64,000 nucleotides of DNA, taken from Erysipelatoclostridium sp. An173. GTDB lineage: Bacteria; Bacillota_I; Bacilli_A; Erysipelotrichales; Coprobacillaceae. Below are positions 53,101-62,289 of this stretch, one piece after another (within the stretch, counting starts at the first letter, position 1; every line of letters begins with the position of its first letter). The stretch is from the NCBI RefSeq assembly GCF_002160495.1, contig NZ_NFKR01000008.1:35966-99965 (forward strand). Reading direction: 5' to 3'. The notes beneath the pieces are model-generated. The model ran no database searches, had not been told where the DNA came from, and saw only the letters and a list, made by a program, of their open reading frames with translations. The position numbers and the translations under genes are program-made.

Positions 53101-54273
53101 ATGAAATTAATTCAAAAATTTAAACAAATGAGTAAAAAGGAAAAAATAGGTCACTTTTGTGTTTATGGGGCTATTATCTTATTCCTGGTTTTTTTATACT
53201 TTTTTAATAGCAGCATTGAAAAAACACCATTACTTGATGAAAGCAGCGACGAATTTGCAAGAGCACGGGTAGTGGAAATAATTGAAGAAAATCGTGATAG
53301 TGAAGGTAATCAAGTTGGTACCCAAATTGTTAATGTGGAAATTTTATCGGGTGAATATGAAGGTGAAATTGTTCAAACTACTAATATTGATAGTTATTTA
53401 TATGGGGCTGATTGCAAAGTTGGAACAAGAGTGATCGTTCAATTAAGTGAGTATGATGGTAGCCTTAGCGCTAGTGTCTATAATTATGATCGAACGAATA
53501 CTTTAATTTTGATGGTAGCTTTATTTTTGTTTTTATTAATATTAATTGGTAAGCAAAAAGGATTAACATCAGCATTTGGTTTGATCTTTACGTTTATATG
53601 TATTATTTTTTTGTATATTCCAATGATGTATATTGGGTTTTCACCGTTTTTTAGTGCGGTATTAGTAGTAATTTTAACGACAATGGTAATAATGTATTTT
53701 ATTGGTGGTTTTTCAATGAAAACATTATGTTCAATATTGGGTACAATCGTTGGGGTTGTTATTGCAGGGGTATTTGCTAGTCTTTTTGGAACTTTAAGCA
53801 ATATCAATGGGTTTAATGTTGATGATATTGAAACGTTGATTTATATTGGCCAAAATAGTCATTTAGATATTAGTGGTTTATTATTTTCAGGAATATTAAT
53901 TGCTTCACTAGGAGCAGTTATTGATACTGCAATGTCAATTGCCACAACTATTGAGGAAATCAAATATCGTCGTCCTGATATTTCAGCTAAAGAATTATTA
54001 AAAAGTGGGATCAAAATCGGTGGCGATATGATGGGAACGATGTCAAATACTTTGATTTTAGCATTTACTGGTGGTTCTTTAAGTACGTTAGTTGTTTTCC
54101 ATGCTTATGATATGCCATTTTTACAAATGTTTAATTCATATAGTATTGGCATCGAAATTATTCAAGGTATTTCTGGTTCGCTAGGAGTTATTTTAACGGT
54201 ACCATTTGTTTCAATTATTTCAGCATTTTTAATGACAAGAAAAAAAGTTAGTTTAAATAATGAGTTAAAATAA
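53101..54273 (+). CDS. YibE/YibF-family membrane protein
   Basis: 390 residues. One N-terminal helix (about 20-38), an extracytoplasmic beta domain (about 50-125), then about seven membrane helices. SLGAVIDTAMSIATTIEEI near 280 and KIGGDMMGTMSNTLILAFTGG in outline (GGDMMGTMSNTLILA) are signatures of YibE/F. Function of the family unknown. AGGAGG precedes the ATG. It has no terminator of its own on the plus strand before the opposing gene. Confidence 0.9.
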   Translation: MKLIQKFKQMSKKEKIGHFCVYGAIILFLVFLYFFNSSIEKTPLLDESSDEFARARVVEIIEENRDSEGNQVGTQIVNVEILSGEYEGEIVQTTNIDSYLYGADCKVGTRVIVQLSEYDGSLSASVYNYDRTNTLILMVALFLFLLILIGKQKGLTSAFGLIFTFICIIFLYIPMMYIGFSPFFSAVLVVILTTMVIMYFIGGFSMKTLCSILGTIVGVVIAGVFASLFGTLSNINGFNVDDIETLIYIGQNSHLDISGLLFSGILIASLGAVIDTAMSIATTIEEIKYRRPDISAKELLKSGIKIGGDMMGTMSNTLILAFTGGSLSTLVVFHAYDMPFLQMFNSYSIGIEIIQGISGSLGVILTVPFVSIISAFLMTRKKVSLNNELK

Positions 54274-54290
54274 AAAATACTGCCATAATA

Positions 54291-54321
54291 TATATAAAAG
54301 CTACCGGAAAAACCGGTAGCT
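54291..54321 (-). terminator. mupG terminator
   Basis: AGCTACCGG and CCGGTAGCT pair around A5; the T-rich side lies on the minus strand. Confidence 0.8.
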
Positions 54322-54334
54322 AAATTTGCAATAA

Positions 54335-55480
54335 CTATTTTTTCAAAGCAAAATGATGTCCTGGTTTAATGAAATCTAATAATTGAAGTTCTTCTTCTTT
54401 GATAGTGGCAACTAAGTTACGTTCACCATCATTTGGGATTTCAGTTAAAACGATTTCTAATTCACCACGATAGTGTGCTAAATTATCATTTACGATTAAT
54501 ACGTCACCACGAGTGAATACTTTTTTATCACAGTCATGATGGGGAATATTTTTATCTACAACAGTTTGATTAGAAGATAAACCAAAGTCTTGAACAGACG
54601 CTTTTTCTTTAAATTTAACTCTTGGCATACTAGATCTTAACATGAATGATGAATGATCATAACGATCCCAATGAGGTCCAAATTCATATATGATCATTTG
54701 TTCGTTAGCAGTGATTTCTGGAACTTCATCAACACGCATTTCAATTGCTTGGAAGTTGATTTTTGATAAAGCTTCTAATTCTTCATCAGTAGCTGGATAG
54801 TTACCAATTAAGATATCATCAACATTACCAGCAGCAAGCATTAAACGGGCTTGTAAATCGATTGGTAAACCACGCATGATTTCTACAGTTGGTAAACCGC
54901 AGAATACTTGCCAAGGACCAATTGTATTTTCATTGTTGCTTGAAACAAATGCGGCTGTGTGTAAGTTTAACTCTTTCCAGTATCTGTTGTATTCTTGGAA
55001 TAAGTCAAAATCTAAACCAGTATAACGTTCTGGGAAGAAGTTGTGGCACATAATGATTTGTTCACGGTTACCACCATTTTTGATTAATAGTTCAACTCCA
55101 GAATCCATACTAGCATTGAATTCAATTTTAATATTGTCTTGGTTACGAGTAAGCTGGATATCACCTTGTGTCCCAAAATTTCCATCCATTCTGATAATAT
55201 CTAGTCCTAAATCAACAAATGGTTTTAAATTATCAGGAGTAGCACCGATTAATTTAAATACTTCTGGATTAGTATCAGCAGCTACTTCAAATCCTAATTC
55301 ATGAGCTTTTGTCATGAATTCTTTAAATTCCACCAAATAACTTTCGCGCTTATCTTCAGGGATTGATAAGAAACAAGTAAAGATTCTTTTAAACCCTAAT
55401 TTAGCGGCTTTTTCCATGTACGCGTATACCTCTTCTTTTGGTGATTTATCAGGGTATACTGAAATTCCTAATTTATGCAT
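54335..55480 (-). CDS. mupG: 6-phospho-N-acetylmuramidase-like protein (MupG/DUF871)
   Basis: 381 residues. TIM-barrel part (about 1-240): LGISVYPDK at 3-11, DTNPEVF near 69, RMDGNFG near 96, EFNASMDS near 119, MCHNFFPERYTGLD near 144. C-terminal beta domain (about 260-381) with RGDVLIVND. This is the DUF871 family, which cleaves MurNAc-6P from disaccharide-peptides or disaccharides during cell wall recycling. No murQ or PTS gene is adjacent. AGGAGG precedes the ATG. Confidence 0.92.
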   Translation of the reverse strand: MHKLGISVYPDKSPKEEVYAYMEKAAKLGFKRIFTCFLSIPEDKRESYLVEFKEFMTKAHELGFEVAADTNPEVFKLIGATPDNLKPFVDLGLDIIRMDGNFGTQGDIQLTRNQDNIKIEFNASMDSGVELLIKNGGNREQIIMCHNFFPERYTGLDFDLFQEYNRYWKELNLHTAAFVSSNNENTIGPWQVFCGLPTVEIMRGLPIDLQARLMLAAGNVDDILIGNYPATDEELEALSKINFQAIEMRVDEVPEITANEQMIIYEFGPHWDRYDHSSFMLRSSMPRVKFKEKASVQDFGLSSNQTVVDKNIPHHDCDKKVFTRGDVLIVNDNLAHYRGELEIVLTEIPNDGERNLVATIKEEELQLLDFIKPGHHFALKK

Positions 55481-55584
55481 TTCGTTTTCCTCCTTAATAA
55501 TATCATTATAAAACTATTTAATGATTTTGTCTTGTATTTTATAAAAAAATAATTGATAATATACAAAGATAGGTTGGTGAAAAG

Positions 55585-57261
55585 ATGAATCTAAGTATAA
55601 TAATGTCATTTGTTGTTACAATGGTCATTTCCGCTATCCTAGTTCCTATTGTTATGAAAGCAGGGGCCCAGCTTGGAATTGTAGCTCATAAAAATGAAAG
55701 AACAGTTCATAAAGTAGACGTCCCCCGAATAGGCGGTTATGCAATATATATAAGTTCATTAATTGGATCGGTTATTTTTTTAAAAACAGATCCGCAGATC
55801 AATGCTATTTTAATTGCTGGCTTTTTAGTTTTTTTCGTTGGGTTATTAGACGATGTTTATGATCTATCACCGAAAACTAAATTAATAGTTGAAATAGCAG
55901 CTGCTTTGATCGTTATTGTTCATGGTAATATTTATTTAAAAGGTTTTGATAATCTGCCTAGCAATTTAGTTCCAGTTATTCCTGGAATTATTACTGTTAT
56001 ATGGATCGTGGGAATTACGAATGCGATTAATTTAATAGATGGTTTAGATGGCTTATCTTCAGGTATATCAATTATTGTCTTGTTTACAATTTCGATGACT
56101 TCATATACTAGTGGTCGAACTGATATTGCCTCACTATCATTATTATTAGCCGGTGCTATTATGGGCTTTTTGTTTTATAATTTCCATCCAGCTAAAGTTT
56201 TTTTAGGGGATTGTGGTTCTTTATATATCGGTTTTATGATTTCGGTAATTTCATTACTAGGATTTGGTTACAATGTTTCTACGTTTTTTACTTTAGGGGC
56301 ACCGATCGTTGTATTAATGGTGCCAATTATGGATACATTGATAGCAATAGTTCGTCGTAAAGTTCATCATAAAAAGTTCAGTGAAGCCGACCGAGCGCAT
56401 TTACATCATAATTTAATGTTTAAATTAAAATTAGGACATCGTAAAAGTGTTTTAGTTTTATATGGGGTTACTTTTTTATTTTCATTAACATCATATATTT
56501 TTTATTATGATTCAGCTTTAGGAACCCTGATGTTTATTATTTTAATGTTTATTTTTGAATTATTTATCGAAATGACTAATATGGTTAGTCGAAAATATAA
56601 ACCAGTATTAACGATTATTAATATTTTCTTAAAAAGCGATAATTTACCTAAGATTAAACATCTAGAACGTTATCGAGCTAAAAGAAGCGAACGTAGAAAA
56701 ATATTTGATCGTTTTATGGTTATTATTTGTTTAGGTGCGGTTATTTTTGCAGTAAGTACATATTTCTATCCTAGTACTACAATTGAAAATCCAGCCCAGT
56801 ATGTTGCTACACCATATAGTCAAAGTGATTCTAATGAAATATTGAGTGATATTTATAATCGTTTAGATCGTGCTTTTCAAAGTGGTTTAAGCAGTGAAGA
56901 GTGTCAGTTAGCGGCATCATATTTTGCAGTTGATTATTTTACGTTAAATGATAAAGAAGAAAATCAAGTAGGTGGTATTGATTATATTTATCCTAGTTTG
57001 CAAAGTGAATTTAATTCATTTGCGTTGAAATCATTTTATTTATATCGGGATACTTATCCGAATTTAGAAGTAACTAATTATGAAATTATTTCTTATTCAC
57101 CTTCAAAAGTTGTAATTGAAGGATTAGAGGATAATGATTATTATAATGTATTGATTTCTTTAGAATATAATGTTGAAGATCAGCAGCTTCCTACAAGTGC
57201 TAATATCGTCATGGTTTATGATAGTAATCGTTATTATGTGGTAGGTGTTGATAATGCTTAG
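55585..57261 (+). CDS. tagO: TagO/WecA-type phospho-sugar transferase with extra C-terminal domain
   Basis: 558 residues, against about 350 for normal TagO/WecA. The first 320 residues hold ten or so membrane helices and all motifs: LLDDVYDLSPKTK near 90, NAINLIDGLDGLSSG near 150, FLGDCGSLYIGF near 207, HLHHNLMFKL near 272. After a basic linker (about 365-380) there is another membrane helix (about 381-400) and about 155 residues outside the cell, beta-rich with YFAVDYFTLND and NYEIISYSPSKVVIEG. The enzyme half transfers a HexNAc-1-phosphate to undecaprenyl phosphate to start teichoic acid or wall polysaccharide. The tail is not recognised. Confidence 0.9.
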   Translation: MNLSIIMSFVVTMVISAILVPIVMKAGAQLGIVAHKNERTVHKVDVPRIGGYAIYISSLIGSVIFLKTDPQINAILIAGFLVFFVGLLDDVYDLSPKTKLIVEIAAALIVIVHGNIYLKGFDNLPSNLVPVIPGIITVIWIVGITNAINLIDGLDGLSSGISIIVLFTISMTSYTSGRTDIASLSLLLAGAIMGFLFYNFHPAKVFLGDCGSLYIGFMISVISLLGFGYNVSTFFTLGAPIVVLMVPIMDTLIAIVRRKVHHKKFSEADRAHLHHNLMFKLKLGHRKSVLVLYGVTFLFSLTSYIFYYDSALGTLMFIILMFIFELFIEMTNMVSRKYKPVLTIINIFLKSDNLPKIKHLERYRAKRSERRKIFDRFMVIICLGAVIFAVSTYFYPSTTIENPAQYVATPYSQSDSNEILSDIYNRLDRAFQSGLSSEECQLAASYFAVDYFTLNDKEENQVGGIDYIYPSLQSEFNSFALKSFYLYRDTYPNLEVTNYEIISYSPSKVVIEGLEDNDYYNVLISLEYNVEDQQLPTSANIVMVYDSNRYYVVGVDNA

Positions 57262-57733
57262 ATTTGAATTGGTAAAGGTAGTTGATGAGCAGTTGTGTGC
57301 TTTTCATCAACGACAAACTGATTATTATCAAATAGAAAAACTTACACCTACTAAAGAGTATTTGATAAATGACATGCATGCTCCTGATGGTTTTGATCAA
57401 AATGATCATGTTGTCTATAAAGTATTTGATGATGATAGTTTAGTTTCAATTATTGATTATCAAAAAGGATATCGTTATTCGATGATTCATGATCAAAAAT
57501 GTGTCTGGATTGGTTTATTTTTAGTCGATCAGAATAAACAAAGAACAGGACTTGGAACGAAAATTATTAATAAATTTATTGATGAAAAATGCCAGCAATT
57601 TGATTTGATTCAACTAGCATGCATTAAAGATAATCAAAAAGGATTAGCTTTTTGGCACAGTTTAGGATTTGAAAAAATTGGTTGCAGTAAGTATCGCGAT
57701 TTAGATGTTATTGTTTTACAACGAAATTTATAA
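57254..57733 (+). CDS. GNAT N-acetyltransferase
   Basis: About 159 residues. GNAT core: WIGLFLVDQNKQRTGLGTKIINKFI in outline (QRTGLGTKI is the acetyl-CoA loop) and GLAFWHSLGFEKIG near 135. Overlaps tagO by 8 bases; AGGTG 6 bases before ATG 57254 supports this start over the earlier GTG and TTG. Target unknown. Confidence 0.85.
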   Translation: MLRFELVKVVDEQLCAFHQRQTDYYQIEKLTPTKEYLINDMHAPDGFDQNDHVVYKVFDDDSLVSIIDYQKGYRYSMIHDQKCVWIGLFLVDQNKQRTGLGTKIINKFIDEKCQQFDLIQLACIKDNQKGLAFWHSLGFEKIGCSKYRDLDVIVLQRNL

Positions 57734-57737
57734 TTAT

Positions 57738-57771
57738 AAAACACCTCGTATGTTAAATAAGAGGTGTTTTT
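57738..57771. terminator. bidirectional terminator
   Basis: AAAACACCTC and GAGGTGTTTT pair around a 13-base loop. Lies 3 bases beyond the ancestral stop codon of the HAD gene on the minus strand. Confidence 0.88.
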
Positions 57772-57773
57772 GA

Positions 57774-58570
57774 CTAGATTTTAAAATATTTATAAAATGC
57801 TTTGGCAATACCATCGTTATCAACACTATCAGTAATATCATCACTAATTGCTTTAATTTCATCAATGGCATTGCCCATTGCAATACCATGACCAACAAGC
57901 TGAAGCATTTCTTTATCATTGATACCATCACCAAAAGCATAACTGTTTTTTTTGGAATACCTAATTTTTCAAACATGTATTTACATGCAGTTCCTTTAGT
58001 AAAGCCTTTTTTATAAACGTCCATTCGAATTAGTCCGGTATAATAAGGTACTATTGTAAAATCTTCTTTTAATTCATCATAACAAGCTTGTAATTGTTCG
58101 ATTGTTTTAAATAATACACAACATGATATTGCTTCAACATCTTCAATTTCAAATTTTTCAATTAAATTAGCAGGACGAGCGCTGGTTCCTGAGAACATTT
58201 CACGATGATTAGTTACCATTGGATCATCTGGGCAAGCACACCAGGATAGTTCATGACCACCAAACATACTTTTGCCATCATATTTTTTATAAGCAGCCAT
58301 TTGTTTAGCTATTTCATCTTTAGTAAAAATATCATCGATCCATACTTGATTATTAAAAATAATATAATGGCCATCATTGAAAATATAGCCATCAAAATCA
58401 ATGTCCTGGATACTACTAGGGACACTTCCTCTAGCCGTAGCTACAACAATATAATTTTTTTGTTGTTTAAATTCATTTAAAACGCGCATTGTCTCACTAG
58501 TTGGGTGTATAATATTATTAGGAACATTGATCATTGTTCCATCAATATCAAAAAAAGCAATTTTTTTCAT
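57774..58570 (-). pseudogene. Cof-type HAD phosphatase, frameshifted at an A8 tract
   Basis: Starts MKKIAFFDIDGTMI (motif I at 8-12) with VATARG (motif II) and a type II cap, then after LGIPKK the frame slips at eight A bases (minus strand; T8 at 57946-57953). As written, the frame gives a Met/Leu-rich nonsense tail ending at 57734. With one more A the sequence reads NSYAFGDGINDKEML (motif IV), GHGIAMGNA and ends at TAG 57774-57776, just before the terminator. So the ancestral frame is clear. Explanations: sequencing error, a true deletion, phase variation, or transcript slippage on A8. Confidence 0.88.
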
Positions 58571-58776
58571 TTGATTTCTCCTTATAATAGCTAATACTTT
58601 TGATAATTATTATAACAAAAATTTAAATACAATGATGATAGTTTCCTGATTTTGAAATAACCATTAGTTAAGCTATTGTAGTACTTTAAATTAATGCATT
58701 TAATTAAAAAGAGTGAAGAGGTAATGAAGGAAGTTAAAAATGATTGATGTCAGCGAACAAAGTAATCAGTAAATCA

Positions 58777-58805
58777 TTGTTTTTTGAAAAAAAATATGTT
58801 ATTAT
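58777..58805 (+). promoter_or_regulatory. promoter of the secG operon
   Basis: TTGTTT (58777-58782), 17-base spacer, TATTAT (58800-58805). Upstream, 58571-58776 holds no recognisable gene beyond a possible 7-codon and a 10-codon frame. Confidence 0.6.
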
Positions 58806-58845
58806 GTTTTAGCAATGTATCAAAGTATCTATTAGGAGGCATATT

Positions 58846-59076
58846 ATGTTTGAAACTGTTTTAAATGGAATATTAGTTGCTGTATCGATAGCACTTATTA
58901 TATTATGTTTATTACAAAGTGGTAAGTCTGATGGAATTGTTAATGCTTTAACAGGACAAAGTTCAAATTTATTTGCTCATCAAAAAGAAAGAGGAGCGGA
59001 ATTGATTTTAACAAGAGTTACTGCTGGATTAGCGATTGTGTTCTTTGTAATTGCAATCATTTTACGAATGTCATAA
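58846..59076 (+). CDS. secG: preprotein translocase subunit SecG
   Basis: 76 residues, two membrane helices (about 4-24 and 52-74). CLLQSGKSDGIVNALTGQSSNLF in outline (LLQSGKSDG) is the SecG loop. Assists SecYEG in protein export. First gene of the conserved secG-rnr-smpB-ssrA series; a weak hairpin (59079-59102) follows. AGGAGG precedes the ATG. Confidence 0.95.
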   Translation: MFETVLNGILVAVSIALIILCLLQSGKSDGIVNALTGQSSNLFAHQKERGAELILTRVTAGLAIVFFVIAIILRMS

Positions 59077-59078
59077 TT

Positions 59079-59102
59079 AATAGGGCTAAGGTCCTATTTT
59101 TA
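59079..59102 (+). terminator. weak terminator or attenuator between secG and rnr
   Basis: AATAGG and CCTATT pair around an 8-base loop, followed by TTTTA. Probably leaky, as rnr follows closely without a clear promoter. Confidence 0.5.
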
Positions 59103-59128
59103 TTTTCAAGAAAGGAGGAGGTGAAACT

Positions 59129-61402
59129 ATGAAAGAGGAAATATTAGCTTTATTGAAGGATAATAGTTATTTAGAGCGTTCGATAGACTTAATTGCTGCT
59201 AAATTGAATTATCAAAGCAGTGAACAGTTCGTCAAACTGGTAAAAACATTAAATGAACTTGAAGATGAAGGTTTAGTAGTTCGTAATAAGTATAATCATT
59301 ATTATTTACCTAATCAATTTGGTATGGTATTAGGAACATTGACCCTTAATAAACAAGGATATGGTTTTGTAACTGTTGAAAATCAGGAAAAAGATATTTT
59401 TATTCCACAAAGTGGTTTGAAAGATGCCTTTAATAAAGATACTGTTTTAGTTGAGATAACTAAAAGTGGTGATGACAAAAAACCTGAAGGAACGATTGTA
59501 AAAGTCGTTAGTCGTGGTCAAACCAGATTTGTTGGTGAAGTTAAAAAAGGAAAACGAGAATGCTATGTTGAAGTAGATGATCGTTTATTTAAAAATCTTA
59601 TTTTTGTTGATCATGCTCATTTACATGGAGCAGTAGTAGGAAATAAAGTTGTTGTTGAAATTAAAGTTTATAAACCATATTTAAAAGGTGATATTGTCAA
59701 AGTTCTAGGACATCGAAATGATCCGGGAATTGATGTTTTATCAGTAGTTTATGAACATGATGCACCAGTAGAATTTCCACAAGATGTTTTTGATCAAATC
59801 AGTGATATTAAAGATAGCGTTACTGCAGATGATTTAGATGGTCGCGTGGATTTAAGAAATGAAGTTATCGTAACTATTGACGGTGAAGATGCAAAAGACT
59901 TAGATGATGCTATTTCATTAAAGAAATTAGATAATGGTAATTATTATTTAGGGGTGCATATTGCCGATGTTTCTTATTATGTTGGTGAGGGTACACCTTT
60001 AGATAAAGAAGCATTTGCAAGAGGAACATCAATATATTTGGTTGACCGAGTTATTCCAATGTTACCGCATAAATTATCTAATGGTATTTGTTCTTTAAAT
60101 CCTCATGTAGATCGTCTAACTATTTCTTGTTTTATGGAAGTTGATTCTGAAGGAAAAGTTGTTGATCATGAAATTGTGCCATCAGTTATTAACTCAACAG
60201 AGCGTATGACTTATACTAATGTAAATCGTATTTTAGCTAATGATCAAGCTATGCAATTACAATATAGTCATGTTAAAGATTTATTTTTCTTGATGGAAGA
60301 ATTAGCATCGATATTACAAAAGAAACGTTTTAAACGTGGTGCAATAGATTTTGATGCTAAGGAAGCTAAAGTAATCGTTGATAATCGTGGTAATCCAATT
60401 GATGTTGTATTAAGACAGCGAGGAATTGGTGAACATATTATTGAAGAATTTATGTTGCTGGCTAATGAAACTATTGCTGAACATTTTTATTGGTTAGAGT
60501 TACCGTTTTTATATCGGGTTCATGAAAATCCTAAACCAGAAAAATTGTTACAGTTTGCAAATGTTGCTAAAACATTAGGTTATACTATTAAAGGTTCACT
60601 TGAAAATGTTTATCCTAATGAATTAAGTGCTATTATAGAAGCAAGTAAAGACACACCAGAGCATACAATTATATCTACTTTATTGCTTAGATGTATGCAA
60701 AAGGCTCGTTATGATGAACAATGTTTAGGACATTTTGGTCTAGCTGATGAGTTTTATACGCACTTTACATCACCAATTAGACGTTATCCTGATTTAATTG
60801 TCCATCGGATGATTAGAAGATTTATTTTTGAAAATACTGTAGATAAAAAGACTATTCGCTATTATCAAGAACTAATGCCAGAAATCGCTGAACAAACTTC
60901 ATATCGGGAACGTGAAGCAATTGATATCGAACGCGAAGTTGATGATATGAAAATGGCTGAATACATGGAAAAGCATTTAGGTGAAGAATTTGAAGGAACA
61001 ATAACTTCAATTACTAATTTTGGTTTCTTTGTAGAACTTGATAATACAATTGATGGTTTAGTTCATGTTACAGATTTAACCGATGATTTTTACTATTATG
61101 ATGAACGTAACTTACGTTATGTTGGTCAAAGAAATGGTAAAGTATTTAAGATGTCTGATCGAGTAAAAGTCAGAGTAGCTAGTGCATCTAAAAAAGATCG
61201 AACAGTGGATTTTGAAATTGTTGGTATAAAATCTAACAAAAAACCTAGAAAAACTGTTATAATAAATAAGCGAAGTGACAGTGAACGTAAAAAACGACGC
61301 AACGATTCATCTCGTCATAGAAAACGACATGAAGAACCAGAATTTGCAAGACGCAATCGTAGTCGTTATAAAGGAAAAAAGAAAGTAAGAAAACGTCGTT
61401 AA
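59129..61402 (+). CDS. rnr: ribonuclease R
   Basis: 757 residues. N-terminal helix-turn-helix (about 1-65), cold-shock domains (about 70-230), RNB catalytic domain with [15 protein letters not shown] near 250 (metal-binding Asp cluster), [16 protein letters not shown] near 545, S1 domain (about 625-705: [17 protein letters not shown] in outline), and a Lys/Arg-rich tail. Degrades structured RNA 3' to 5' and works with SmpB-tmRNA on non-stop mRNA, fitting its position. Confidence 0.97.
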   Translation: MKEEILALLKDNSYLERSIDLIAAKLNYQSSEQFVKLVKTLNELEDEGLVVRNKYNHYYLPNQFGMVLGTLTLNKQGYGFVTVENQEKDIFIPQSGLKDAFNKDTVLVEITKSGDDKKPEGTIVKVVSRGQTRFVGEVKKGKRECYVEVDDRLFKNLIFVDHAHLHGAVVGNKVVVEIKVYKPYLKGDIVKVLGHRNDPGIDVLSVVYEHDAPVEFPQDVFDQISDIKDSVTADDLDGRVDLRNEVIVTIDGEDAKDLDDAISLKKLDNGNYYLGVHIADVSYYVGEGTPLDKEAFARGTSIYLVDRVIPMLPHKLSNGICSLNPHVDRLTISCFMEVDSEGKVVDHEIVPSVINSTERMTYTNVNRILANDQAMQLQYSHVKDLFFLMEELASILQKKRFKRGAIDFDAKEAKVIVDNRGNPIDVVLRQRGIGEHIIEEFMLLANETIAEHFYWLELPFLYRVHENPKPEKLLQFANVAKTLGYTIKGSLENVYPNELSAIIEASKDTPEHTIISTLLLRCMQKARYDEQCLGHFGLADEFYTHFTSPIRRYPDLIVHRMIRRFIFENTVDKKTIRYYQELMPEIAEQTSYREREAIDIEREVDDMKMAEYMEKHLGEEFEGTITSITNFGFFVELDNTIDGLVHVTDLTDDFYYYDERNLRYVGQRNGKVFKMSDRVKVRVASASKKDRTVDFEIVGIKSNKKPRKTVIINKRSDSERKKRRNDSSRHRKRHEEPEFARRNRSRYKGKKKVRKRR

Positions 61403-61422
61403 TAAAAAAAGGAGAAATGGCT

Positions 61423-61869
61423 ATGAAAATTATTTCTAATAACAAAAAAGCATATCATGATTATTTTATTTTAGATACATATGAAGCAGGAATTGAACTT
61501 AAAGGTACTGAAATTAAATCAGTACGTTTAGGTAACGTCAATTTAAAAGATGCTTTTATCAGAATTAAAGATAATGAAGCTTTTGTAGAAAATATGCACA
61601 TTTCTCCTTATAGTCATGGCAATCGTTTTAATCATGAGCCAAGACGTAATCGTAAACTTCTTTTACATAAAAAAGAAATTTTAAAAATTTCTAATAAAAT
61701 AAAAGAAGGAGGCTTGACAGTTGTTCCAACTAAGTTATACTTTAATACAGGCAGTAAAGCCAAATTAGAAATTGCAATAGCTCGTGGTAAAAAACTTTAT
61801 GATAAACGTCAAGATATTAAAGAACGTGATTCTAAAAGAGAAATCCAGCGAGCTCTTAAGAATTACTAA
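61423..61869 (+). CDS. smpB: SsrA-binding protein SmpB
   Basis: About 148 residues. Family motifs: [16 protein letters not shown] in part, [18 protein letters not shown] in part, [15 protein letters not shown], and a basic C terminus ([20 protein letters not shown] in part). ATG at 61423 has AGGAG 8 bases upstream; the in-frame ATG at 61417 is too close to it. Binds tmRNA and places it in stalled ribosomes. The tmRNA gene begins one base after its stop codon. Confidence 0.96.
   Translation: MKIISNNKKAYHDYFILDTYEAGIELKGTEIKSVRLGNVNLKDAFIRIKDNEAFVENMHISPYSHGNRFNHEPRRNRKLLLHKKEILKISNKIKEGGLTVVPTKLYFNTGSKAKLEIAIARGKKLYDKRQDIKERDSKREIQRALKNY
61714..61741 (+). promoter_or_regulatory. consensus promoter inside smpB, likely for ssrA
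   Basis: TTGACA (61714-61719), 16-base spacer, TATACT (61736-61741). Transcription would begin near 61748, about 120 bases before mature tmRNA. Confidence 0.7.
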
Positions 61870-61870
61870 T

Positions 61871-62223
61871 GGGGATGTCCTGGGTTCGACAGGTATATGT
61901 CTGACCTTAGCTGCAGTCGAAGGCATTCGTTAAATGCATCAAAAAAATAACTGGAAACAGACAAACTAATTACGCTTTCGCTTAGTCGACATAGACATGA
62001 AAGCTGCCACTGTTTAATGTGCCTATAATTAAATAGCTGGTATCATAACTCATAGGATAAGAACAGTTATAGCTTAGGTAACTGTTACGAAAATCTTATA
62101 AGCTCGTTAGGTGGAAAATTGCTCATTGATTGTAGCCTAATTAAATTTATTTAATGAGATAAACTGTAGACGCTTTGGAGGGATTATGCTTGGACAGGGG
62201 TTCGATTCCCCTCATCTCCACCA
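61871..62223 (+). ncRNA. ssrA: transfer-messenger RNA
   Basis: 353 bases. The 5' GGGGATG pairs with 3' CATCTCC, followed by encoded ACCA; GGTTCGATTCCCC forms the T arm and GGGTTCGACAGG the 5' tRNA-like region. Aligning ATAACTGG with the Bacillus resume site gives resume codon GGA and tag AGNRQTNYAFA (first Ala from the charged tRNA), ending at TAG. The tag ends AFA instead of the common ALAA. Processing will be needed because smpB abuts the 5' end. Confidence 0.96.
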
Positions 62224-62236
62224 TAAAAGGATTTAG

Positions 62237-62265
62237 GACACTTTAATTTTTTAAGTGTCTTTTTA
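62237..62265 (+). terminator. ssrA terminator
   Basis: GACACTT and AAGTGTC pair around a 9-base loop, followed by T5. Confidence 0.85.
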
Positions 62266-62289
62266 AATAACAGAAAGGATGTGTTTTTC

